In this document: piece after piece, positions 1-5,205 of the stretch
How the letters are laid out: every line of letters begins with the position of its first letter
Position numbering within the stretch: position 1 is the first letter of the stretch
DNA from: an uncultured Peptococcaceae bacterium
GTDB lineage: Bacteria > Bacillota > Dehalobacteriia > UBA4068 > JAAVYR01
Reading direction: 5' to 3'
DNA: 5,205 nt
Assembly: GCA_949739465.1 (NCBI GenBank)
Contig: CATIYQ010000133.1
Span: 1 to 5,205, forward strand
The notes under the pieces: generated by a model
What the model was told of the DNA's origin: nothing
Database searches by the model: none
The model's input: the letters and a program-made list of their open reading frames with translations, nothing else
Translations under genes and position numbers: made by a program

Positions 1-1332
1 GTAAGGGTAATCGGCGCGGGACTTGCCGGGGCGGAAGCCGCTTGGCAAATCGCAGAACGTGGCATTGCAGTGGATTTATATGAAATGCGTCCGAAGAAAC
101 AAACGGTAGCCCACCAAACGGGTAACTTTGCCGAGCTGATTTGCAGCAACTCTCTTCGCGCTGATGGGCTGACCAATGCGGTAGGACTTTTGAAAGAGGA
201 AATGCGCAGGTTAAATTCTCTTATTCTCCAATGCGCGGAGAAAACCAAAGTGCCGGCAGGGGTAGCCCTTGCTGTGGAGCGGGACGGCTTTCCTGCATTG
301 GTAACGGAAATGTTGACCAATCATCCTTTGGTGACGGTAATTCGTGAAGAGGTTACTGAAATCCCTCAAAACGGCGTAACGGTAGTTGCCAGCGGACCGC
401 TGACGGAAGGGGCGTTAGCGGAAAACATTCAAAAGCTGGTAGGTGCGGAATATCTCCACTTTCACGATGCGGTGGCTCCTGTGGTAGAGGCGGACAGCGT
501 CAACATGGAGATTGCCTTTCGCGGTTCTCGTTATGAGAAAGGCGATATGCCGGAAGGGGACTACCTCAACTGTCCTTTTACAAAAGAGGAATACGACGTT
601 TTTTATGAAAACTTAATCAGGGCGGAGTTGCATCCTTTACATGACTTTGAAAAAGAAAAGGTCTTTGAAGGCTGTATGCCCATTGAAGTCATGGCGAAGC
701 GGGGACGGGAAACTATGCTGTACGGTCCCTTAAAGCCTGTTGGCTTAATCAATCCCCATACGGGGGAACAGCCCTATGCTGTGGTTCAGCTGCGGCAGGA
801 TAACGGCGCAGCTACTCAATATAACTTGGTGGGCTTTCAGACGCGTCTCACTTGGGGTGAGCAAAAGCGAGTGTTTCGTCTCATTCCCGGTTTGGAACAA
901 GCGGAATTTGTTCGCTTTGGGGTGATGCATCGTAACACCTATTTAAATGCGCCCACGGTATTAAAGGCTGATTTAACACTGAAAAATCAAAATCATATTT
1001 TCTTCGCCGGGCAAATGACCGGGGTAGAGGGGTATATTGAGTCTGCCGCTATGGGGCTTTTGGCGGGCATTAACGCTGCAAGACTGGCGCTGCAAAAAGA
1101 ACCGCTGGTATTCCCACGAGAGACGGCGCTGGGCAGTCTTGCCAACTATCTCACTGTTCCTACAGCAAATTTTCAGCCCTCCAATATTACCTTTGGCATG
1201 ATGCCGCCCATGACGGCGGCGAACGGCAAGAAGATTCGCAATAAGCAGGAAAAGGCGTTACTCATTTCGGAGCGGTCTTTGGCGGCGTTAGAAAAATTTC
1301 TTGCTGAATCCCAGGAAAAAGCAGGAGAATAG
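1..1332 (+). CDS. trmFO: TrmFO, folate/FAD-dependent tRNA (uracil-54-C5)-methyltransferase, 5'-truncated by window edge
   Basis: Cytosolic flavoprotein that methylates U54 in the tRNA T-loop to ribothymidine, using 5,10-methylenetetrahydrofolate as carbon donor and reduced FAD. The reading frame is open from base 1 and gives 443 residues before the TAG stop. The dinucleotide-binding motif GAGLAG lies at window residues 5-10; in B. subtilis TrmFO it starts near residue 10, so only about five residues and the start codon are missing. The two family cysteines are present: in ELICSNSLR (window residue 48, bases 142-144) and in FEGCMPIEVMAKRG (residue 225, bases 673-675). The C-terminal FAD-binding segment GQMTGVEGYIES is at residues 337-348. 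Length matches the roughly 435-residue family. An internal GTG at base 70 is not the start, because it would remove the FAD motif. The gene ends in a strong terminator, so it appears to close its own transcription unit. It was formerly called gid; the cysteines and motifs set it apart from the longer MnmG (GidA). Confidence 0.97.
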   Translation, partial: VRVIGAGLAGAEAAWQIAERGIAVDLYEMRPKKQTVAHQTGNFAELICSNSLRADGLTNAVGLLKEEMRRLNSLILQCAEKTKVPAGVALAVERDGFPALVTEMLTNHPLVTVIREEVTEIPQNGVTVVASGPLTEGALAENIQKLVGAEYLHFHDAVAPVVEADSVNMEIAFRGSRYEKGDMPEGDYLNCPFTKEEYDVFYENLIRAELHPLHDFEKEKVFEGCMPIEVMAKRGRETMLYGPLKPVGLINPHTGEQPYAVVQLRQDNGAATQYNLVGFQTRLTWGEQKRVFRLIPGLEQAEFVRFGVMHRNTYLNAPTVLKADLTLKNQNHIFFAGQMTGVEGYIESAAMGLLAGINAARLALQKEPLVFPRETALGSLANYLTVPTANFQPSNITFGMMPPMTAANGKKIRNKQEKALLISERSLAALEKFLAESQEKAGE

Positions 1333-1347
1333 GGGAAAAGAGAAAAT

Positions 1348-1377
1348 AAAAAGGTAGATAATGTTATCTGCCTTTTT
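1348..1377 (+). terminator. Intrinsic terminator after trmFO
   Basis: An inverted repeat of about 13 bp (1348-1360 against 1365-1377, one G-T wobble, loop ATGT) starts 15 bases after the trmFO stop. The right arm ends in five Ts and the left arm begins with five As, so the A-tract pairs with the T-tract and the element could also act on transcripts from the other strand. No gene on the opposite strand is visible to use it. The G/C part of the stem is short (GGTAGAT/ATCTGCC), so it may not be fully efficient. Confidence 0.85.
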
Positions 1378-1408
1378 CATTTTAAATCAGTAAATATTAA
1401 GTTTTGCG

Positions 1409-1417
1409 TGATAGGAT
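1409..1417 (+). promoter_or_regulatory. Candidate extended -10 promoter for xerC-hslV-hslU
   Basis: TGATAGGAT matches the extended -10 pattern TGnTAnnnT, lies 32 bases after the terminator stem and 29 bases before the xerC start codon. No recognisable -35 box stands 16-18 bases upstream; the region there is simply AT-rich. A promoter is expected here because a terminator precedes the operon, but this exact placement is tentative. Confidence 0.35.
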
Positions 1418-1429
1418 TTTTTTGAAGTC

Positions 1430-1437
1430 AGGTGAGG
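1430..1437 (+). promoter_or_regulatory. Ribosome binding site deciding the xerC start
   Basis: AGGTGAGG stands nine bases before the ATG at 1447 and resembles an AGGAGG Shine-Dalgarno sequence. The GTG at 1432, which would add five residues (MRFLY), lies inside this site and has no good ribosome binding site of its own, so ATG 1447 is preferred. Confidence 0.7.
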
Positions 1438-1446
1438 TTTTTATAT

Positions 1447-2397
1447 ATGGAAGAATTATTGCAAGAGTTTCTTGACTATTTGGTTATCGAAAAAAACGTT
1501 TCCCAGCATACATTGGAAAATTATCGAAAAAATATTTGCCGTTTTTTGGCATATTTAGCGGATTTTCTCCATACTAATGACCGTATCGGTGAGGAGAAAC
1601 CACCCTTTTTCGGCGTGCCGCGGCAGCAGTGTGCGACAATTCTTAATGAGGTGAAACCGGTTTTAATCCGCAGCTATATGAGTATGCTGCAAAAAAAGAA
1701 GCTGAGTAAGAACACTATTTCCGCTCATCTTTCCGCCATTCGCGCTTTTTATCGTTATCTCTGTCGGGAGGAGATTGTGGGCAACAATCCTGCCTCTGTG
1801 GTGGCGACGCCGAAGAAGGATTTGAAATTGCCGGAATTTCTTTATTATCAGGATGTGGAAAAACTCCTAGACCCTGACGCTGTCGATTGGGTAACGGCAA
1901 GAGATTTGGCGTTGTTAGAGGTGATTTACAGCAGCGGCTTGCGGGTCAGTGAGGCGGTGGCTTTGGATATGGGGGATATTGACAGCCAGCAAAAGACCAT
2001 TCGTGTGTTGGGGAAAGGTAACAAGGAGCGGATTGTGCCCATTGGTGACCCGGCTCTTTTGCGGCTGGAAGAATATTTTGCTAAATTAAAGGCGGAAAAA
2101 CAACTGTCTTTGCAGCGGGGAGACGCTATTTTTCTCAACAAGCAGGGAAAACGGATTACTGACAGAAGCGTTCGCACCATTCTCAATCAATATATGCAGG
2201 CAGCGGGACTATCTCAGCATATATCACCTCACGCTTTGCGCCACTCCTTTGCTACTCATTTGTTGGAAGGCGGCGCGGATTTACGGGCAGTGCAGGAATA
2301 TTTGGGGCATTCTAGTCTGTCCACGACCCAGATTTATACTCACGTGACCAAAACCAGAATGAAAGCGGTATATGACAAGACTCACCCCAGAGCATAG
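1447..2397 (+). CDS. xerC: XerC-type tyrosine recombinase (chromosome dimer resolution)
   Basis: Site-specific recombinase that, with a XerD partner, resolves chromosome dimers at dif sites at the division septum. From ATG 1447 it has 316 residues. The N-terminal core-binding SAM-like domain covers about residues 1-115, and the catalytic domain about 130-316. The whole active site is visible: R166 (SSGLRVSEA), K190 (GKGNKER), H262 and R265 (HALRH), H288 (LGHSS) and nucleophile Y297 (TQIYTH). The spacings from the first Arg (24, 96, 99, 122, 131) equal those of E. coli XerD R148-K172-H244-R247-H270-Y279, and the C-terminus ends in the Xer-typical HPRA. It is about 18 residues longer than E. 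coli XerC, because of an insertion near residues 41-65. The name XerC rather than XerD rests on position: B. subtilis CodV (XerC) occupies the same place between trmFO and hslV. First gene of an apparent operon, 20 bases before hslV. An integrase of a mobile element is unlikely, since no att repeats or phage genes are seen. Confidence 0.93.
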   Translation: MEELLQEFLDYLVIEKNVSQHTLENYRKNICRFLAYLADFLHTNDRIGEEKPPFFGVPRQQCATILNEVKPVLIRSYMSMLQKKKLSKNTISAHLSAIRAFYRYLCREEIVGNNPASVVATPKKDLKLPEFLYYQDVEKLLDPDAVDWVTARDLALLEVIYSSGLRVSEAVALDMGDIDSQQKTIRVLGKGNKERIVPIGDPALLRLEEYFAKLKAEKQLSLQRGDAIFLNKQGKRITDRSVRTILNQYMQAAGLSQHISPHALRHSFATHLLEGGADLRAVQEYLGHSSLSTTQIYTHVTKTRMKAVYDKTHPRA

Positions 2398-2400
2398 TAT

Positions 2401-2408
2401 AAAGGAGG
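2401..2408 (+). promoter_or_regulatory. Strong Shine-Dalgarno of hslV
   Basis: AAAGGAGG is nearly a full complement of the 16S rRNA 3' end and lies nine bases before ATG 2418, in the 20-base gap after the xerC stop. It fixes the hslV start. Confidence 0.85.
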
Positions 2409-2417
2409 TTTATATCC

Positions 2418-2957
2418 ATGTTGTTTGAAGGAACGACCATTCTTGCCGTGCAGAAAGACGGCAAAACTGCTATCGGCGGTGACGGGCAGGTAACCATGGG
2501 CAACAATGTGATTATGAAAAAAGGCGCCTGCAAGGTACGGAGGCTCTATCACGACCAGGTGGCGGCAGGCTTTGCCGGTTCTGTGGCAGACGCTTTTACC
2601 TTATTTGAAAAATTTGAAATGCGGCTGGAGGAAACCCACGGTAATCTGATGCGCGCCGCTGTGGAGCTGGCGAAAGAATGGCGGACTGATAAAATGCTCA
2701 GAAATTTGGAAGCGTTGCTTTTAGTCGCCAATAAAGACGATTTACTGATGATTTCCGGTAATGGGGAAGTGATAAAACCGGACGATGGCATTGCTGCCAT
2801 TGGTTCCGGGGGCTGTTACGCCTTATCTGCCGCTCGGGCGTTGGCGGCAAATACCGCTCTTGCTCCCGGTGAAATTGTGCAGAAATCATTGGATATTGCA
2901 GCGGATATTTGCGTTTATACCAATCACCATATTACCATTGAAGAGCTGAATCAATAA
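2418..2957 (+). CDS. hslV: HslV (ClpQ), proteolytic subunit of the HslUV protease
   Basis: Proteasome-beta-like threonine peptidase; in the family it forms a double hexamer capped by HslU rings and degrades unfolded or regulatory proteins in the cytosol. The 179-residue product matches the family length (about 175-181). The sequence begins MLFEGTTILAV: by alignment with E. coli HslV, where Thr1 is exposed after Met removal, T6 is the catalytic threonine, so a five-residue propeptide must be cleaved at G5-T6. D22 (GGDGQVT) corresponds to E. coli D17, and K39 (ACKVRRL) to K33. Other family blocks are GFAGSVADAFTLFEKFE, AVELAKEWRTDKMLR, IAIGSGG-like AAIGSGG, and the C-terminal DICVYTNHHITIEEL. 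Translation is driven by a strong AAAGGAGG site. hslU follows after 11 bases, as expected for partners needed in fixed proportion. Unlike B. subtilis ClpQ, which uses an N-terminal serine, this protein keeps the classical threonine. Confidence 0.97.
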   Translation: MLFEGTTILAVQKDGKTAIGGDGQVTMGNNVIMKKGACKVRRLYHDQVAAGFAGSVADAFTLFEKFEMRLEETHGNLMRAAVELAKEWRTDKMLRNLEALLLVANKDDLLMISGNGEVIKPDDGIAAIGSGGCYALSAARALAANTALAPGEIVQKSLDIAADICVYTNHHITIEELNQ

Positions 2958-2962
2958 GGAGG
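2956..2962 (+). promoter_or_regulatory. Shine-Dalgarno of hslU overlapping the hslV stop
   Basis: AAGGAGG uses the last two bases of the hslV TAA stop and lies six bases before ATG 2969. The arrangement favours reinitiation, so that hslV and hslU are made together. Confidence 0.85.
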
Positions 2963-2968
2963 CTGGCT

Positions 2969-4366
2969 ATGATTGATTTAACACCCAGACAGATTGTGGC
3001 GGAGTTGGATAAATATATCGTGGGGCAGAACAGCGCAAAAAAATGTGTGGCGGTGGCATTAAGAAACCGTTATCGCCGTCAGCAATTGGGCGAACATATT
3101 CAGGATGAAATCATGCCCAAGAATATCATCATGATTGGACCGACAGGAGTTGGGAAAACAGAAATCGCCCGCCGTTTGGCAAAGCTGGTAGGCGCGCCTT
3201 TTATCAAAGTAGAAGCTACCAAGTTTACGGAAGTGGGCTATGTGGGCAGAGATGTAGAGTCCATGATTCGCGACTTGGTAGAGACAGCAATCCGCATGGT
3301 GAAAAATGAAAAAATCGCCGCAGTGCAAAGCAAGGGAGAGTTTCTGGCGGAAGGTCGACTTGCCGACTTACTTGCACCTTTGCCCAGCAAAAACCGTTCG
3401 GTAAATCCCTTTGGCGTGCTTTTCGGCAACAATGTAGAGCCGCAGCACACGGAGACGGCGGAAGAACGTACCAAATATGAAGAGATGCGGCGGAAACGGC
3501 TGCAGGTTCAGGAGAAGTTAGCCAACGGGGAAATGGAAAACGAGCTGGTAGAAATCGAAGTGGAAGAGCAAAACAGCGCCATGTTCGGCGGTATCGGCGG
3601 CTTTGGCATGGATGAATTGGGCATCAACTTTCAGGATATGCTGGGTTCTCTCATGCCAAAAAAGCAAAAGAAAAAGAAAGTGCCGGTGAAAGAAGCCAGA
3701 AAGATTCTTGCCCAGCAGGAGGCGCAAAAACTGGTGGATATGGATGAAGTGATTGCCCTTGGTATCCATCGGGCGGAACAATACGGCATTATCTTCTTAG
3801 ATGAAATCGATAAAGTCGCAGGGCGGGACGGCGGTCACGGTCCCGATGTTTCCCGGGGCGGCGTACAGCGGGATATTTTGCCTATCGTAGAAGGCAGCAC
3901 CGTCATGACCAAATACGGTCCTGTGAAAACCGATTATATGCTCTTTATTGCGGCAGGCGCGTTTCATACCAGCAAGCCGTCAGATTTGATTCCCGAGTTA
4001 CAGGGGCGTTTCCCTATTCGGGTAGAATTAGATAGCTTAAGCAGGGAAGATTTCAAGCGAATTTTGCTGGAGCCTCAAAATTCGTTAATCAAGCAATATG
4101 TGGCGTTATTGCAGTCTGACGGCGTGCAGATAAACTTTATGGAGGACGGGTTAGAGGCGTTAGCGGATATTGCCTTCACTGTCAACGAACGGGCGGAAAA
4201 CATCGGCGCAAGAAGACTTCACACCGTGCTGGAAAAAGTGTTGGAGGATTTGCTCTATGACGCGCCGGACAAAATCAACGGCGCTGTGGCAATCGATAAA
4301 GCTTATGTAGAAAATAAATTGTCCGCTATTATGGTCGATGTGGATTTGAGCAGATTTATTCTCTAA
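2969..4366 (+). CDS. hslU: HslU (ClpY), AAA+ ATPase subunit of the HslUV protease
   Basis: Hexameric Clp/Hsp100-type unfoldase that binds substrates, threads them through its pore with ATP and feeds them into HslV. The product has 465 residues. Visible in order: Walker A GPTGVGKT at residues 57-64 (K63), pore loop GYVG at 90-93, an intermediate (I) domain at roughly 110-245, Walker B IIFLDEID with D278 and E279, the arginine finger R347 in LQGRFPIR, sensor-2 R416 in GARRLHT, and the C-terminal tail DLSRFIL, which in the family docks between HslV subunits and activates them. Up to the pore loop the numbering equals E. coli HslU; after the I domain it is 22 higher (D256, R325 and R394 in E. coli), so the extra length lies in the I domain. 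That part is rich in Gly, Met and Phe (about 211-229), then has a lysine cluster at 231-237. No good terminator follows; rpsB downstream has its own promoter. Confidence 0.97.
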   Translation: MIDLTPRQIVAELDKYIVGQNSAKKCVAVALRNRYRRQQLGEHIQDEIMPKNIIMIGPTGVGKTEIARRLAKLVGAPFIKVEATKFTEVGYVGRDVESMIRDLVETAIRMVKNEKIAAVQSKGEFLAEGRLADLLAPLPSKNRSVNPFGVLFGNNVEPQHTETAEERTKYEEMRRKRLQVQEKLANGEMENELVEIEVEEQNSAMFGGIGGFGMDELGINFQDMLGSLMPKKQKKKKVPVKEARKILAQQEAQKLVDMDEVIALGIHRAEQYGIIFLDEIDKVAGRDGGHGPDVSRGGVQRDILPIVEGSTVMTKYGPVKTDYMLFIAAGAFHTSKPSDLIPELQGRFPIRVELDSLSREDFKRILLEPQNSLIKQYVALLQSDGVQINFMEDGLEALADIAFTVNERAENIGARRLHTVLEKVLEDLLYDAPDKINGAVAIDKAYVENKLSAIMVDVDLSRFIL

Positions 4367-4405
4367 AAAATCTTGGCTATTTCCTGATTTTTCCGGGAAT
4401 AATAC

Positions 4406-4434
4406 TTGCATAAGGCATTTTGTTATGATATATT
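4406..4434 (+). promoter_or_regulatory. Sigma-A-type promoter of rpsB
   Basis: A -35-like TTGCAT (4406-4411), a 17-base spacer and a -10 TATATT (4429-4434, five of six consensus bases) preceded by TG at 4426-4427 form a good extended -10 promoter. Transcription would start near 4441-4442, giving a leader of about 108 nt before rpsB. The -35 match is only three of six, which the extended -10 can compensate for. Confidence 0.75.
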
Positions 4435-4440
4435 ACTAAA

Positions 4441-4549
4441 AGGTGTAAAAATACACACGGTATGGGACGGCTGACGGCGCGTGTCTGCTCTATGGCAGAG
4501 GCTGTCTCCGGATGAAAAACCGGCGGAAAAACAAAAGGAGGAAACACAA
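4441..4549 (+). promoter_or_regulatory. Structured 5' leader of rpsB, possible autoregulatory element
   Basis: The untranslated leader between the inferred start site and rpsB can form three hairpins: GTGTA/TACAC (4443-4447 with 4452-4456, loop AAAA); a two-part stem with GACGGC/GCTGTC (4473-4478 with 4501-4506) enclosing TCTGC/GCAGA (4484-4488 with 4495-4499); and CCGG/CCGG (4508-4511 with 4520-4523). TCTCC at 4505-4509 could instead pair with GGAGG (4537-4541) of the Shine-Dalgarno site. Autogenous control of rpsB by S2 is known in other bacteria. Its operation here is an inference from base pairing only; I recognise no named RNA family. Confidence 0.45.
4536..4541 (+). promoter_or_regulatory. 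Shine-Dalgarno of rpsB
   Basis: A perfect AGGAGG eight bases before ATG 4550, in an A-rich and probably unpaired context. It fits a highly expressed ribosomal protein gene and fixes the start codon. Confidence 0.85.
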
Positions 4550-5205
4550 ATGGCAGTTATTTCTATGAAACAATTATTGGAAGCAGGGGTACACTTCGGT
4601 CACCAAACCAGAAGATGGAACCCGAAAATGGGTCGGTATATTTTCACCGAACGGAACGGTATCTATATCATCGACTTGCAAAAAACCGTAGGCAAGGTAG
4701 AAGAAGCTTACAACTTCGTTCGTGAAGTGGTAGCCGACGGCAAAGATATTTTGTTCGTTGGTACCAAAAAACAAGCGCAGGAATCTATCAAAGAAGAAGC
4801 AATCCGTTGCGATATGTTCTATGTAAACGAACGGTGGTTGGGCGGTATGATGACCAACTTCAAAACCATTCAAAAACGGATTAACTACTTAAGAGACTTG
4901 GAAAAAATGGAAGAGGACGGCACTTTCGATGTACTTCCTAAAAAGGAAGTTGCTGAACTTCGCAATAAAAAACAAAAATTAGAACGGTTCTTAGGCGGTA
5001 TCAAAGATATGAAAAAATTGCCGGGGGCTTTATTTGTTGTAGACCCTCGTAAAGAAAAAATTGCTGTTGCGGAAGCAAAGAAATTAAATATTCCGATTGT
5101 AGCAATTGTAGATACAAACTGCGACCCTGATGAAGTAGACTATGTAATCCCCGGTAATGACGACGCAATTCGCGCTGTCAAATTATTGGCTTCCAAAATC
5201 GCCGA
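4550..5205 (+). CDS. rpsB: Small-subunit ribosomal protein uS2, 3'-truncated by window edge
   Basis: Component of the 30S subunit, bound on the solvent side between head and body; needed for stable association of bS1 where that protein is present. The frame from ATG 4550 stays open for 218 codons to the window end. Bacterial S2 usually has about 230-260 residues, so only a short C-terminal part is missing. The family blocks are clear: N-terminal MAVISMKQLLEAGVHFGHQ with RRWNPKM, then GIYIIDLQKT, ILFVGTKKQAQE, NERWLGGMMTNF, and the second signature PGALFVVDPRKEKIAVAEA followed by NIPIVAIVDTNCDPD. The central part (about 105-160) is the charged coiled-coil hairpin typical of S2. The gene has its own promoter and leader and probably heads a unit with tsf (EF-Ts) beyond the edge; that is inferred from common bacterial gene order. 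Arginine codons are unusual for a ribosomal gene: CGG is the most frequent (5 of 13). Confidence 0.98.
   Translation, partial: MAVISMKQLLEAGVHFGHQTRRWNPKMGRYIFTERNGIYIIDLQKTVGKVEEAYNFVREVVADGKDILFVGTKKQAQESIKEEAIRCDMFYVNERWLGGMMTNFKTIQKRINYLRDLEKMEEDGTFDVLPKKEVAELRNKKQKLERFLGGIKDMKKLPGALFVVDPRKEKIAVAEAKKLNIPIVAIVDTNCDPDEVDYVIPGNDDAIRAVKLLASKIA

Noticed and set aside
1432..1446. GTG at 1432 as the xerC start
   Set aside because: It lies within the AGGTGAGG ribosome binding site of the ATG at 1447 and lacks its own well-placed site.
1447..2397. The tyrosine recombinase as an integrase of a mobile element
   Set aside because: It sits in the conserved trmFO-hslV position, has Xer-type length and HPRA end, and no att repeats, phage or conjugation genes are nearby.
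3658..3664. Slippery heptamer A AAA AAG in hslU, in the correct frame for -1 frameshifting, with a TGA in the -1 frame at 3745-3747
   Set aside because: It would yield a truncated HslU without Walker B, no stimulating Shine-Dalgarno or hairpin is evident, and the same heptamer occurs at 1692-1698 in xerC; it follows from lysine runs coded by AAA/AAG.
4381..4399. Weak hairpin TTCCTG/CGGGAA after hslU as a terminator
   Set aside because: The stem is six pairs with a wobble and no T-run follows; it abuts the rpsB -35 box. No convincing terminator of the hslU transcript is seen, so some read-through into rpsB is possible.
4462..4515. A 17-codon open frame (MGRLTARVCSMAEAVSG) inside the rpsB leader, overlapping the main hairpin
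   Set aside because: No ribosome binding site lies at the right distance before its ATG, and its composition shows no amino-acid run typical of attenuator leader peptides. It is best explained as a chance frame in a structured leader.
745..4873. Reading frames of 60-99 codons on the minus strand within trmFO, xerC, hslV, hslU and rpsB
   Set aside because: Each lies opposite a clearly coding, conserved gene, shows no family motif and has no visible ribosome binding or operon context.

Overview
The window is a stretch of conserved bacterial core genome. It holds five genes, all on the + strand: trmFO (5' end cut off), xerC, hslV, hslU and rpsB (3' end cut off). The order trmFO-xerC-hslV-hslU is the one known from Bacillota (in Bacillus subtilis: trmFO, codV/xerC, clpQ/hslV, clpY/hslU, then codY). 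Together with strong AGGAGG-type ribosome binding sites and an intermediate GC content, this points to a Bacillota genome. An anaerobic lineage such as Negativicutes is my best guess, but I inferred it from the general look of the proteins and not from any search.

Layout: positions 1-1332 hold TrmFO, the folate/FAD-dependent enzyme that makes the ribothymidine of the tRNA T-loop; only a handful of N-terminal residues are missing. A clear intrinsic terminator (1348-1377) closes that unit. A candidate extended -10 promoter (1409-1417) may start the next one. xerC (1447-2397), hslV (2418-2957) and hslU (2969-4366) follow with gaps of 20 and 11 bases, so they look like one operon. XerC resolves chromosome dimers; HslV and HslU form a two-component ATP-dependent protease. 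All catalytic residues I checked are present in all three.

The 183 bases between hslU and rpsB contain a good sigma-A-type promoter (4406-4434, with extended -10) and a leader of about 108 nt. The leader can form several hairpins, and one segment could instead pair with the rpsB Shine-Dalgarno sequence. rpsB (from 4550) runs off the right edge. codY, which in B. subtilis comes after hslU, is absent here.

I see no mobile element, CRISPR array, tRNA, rRNA or new gene system. The most interesting part is the structured rpsB leader, a candidate for autogenous control; the rest is ordinary housekeeping sequence with small lineage-specific variations.
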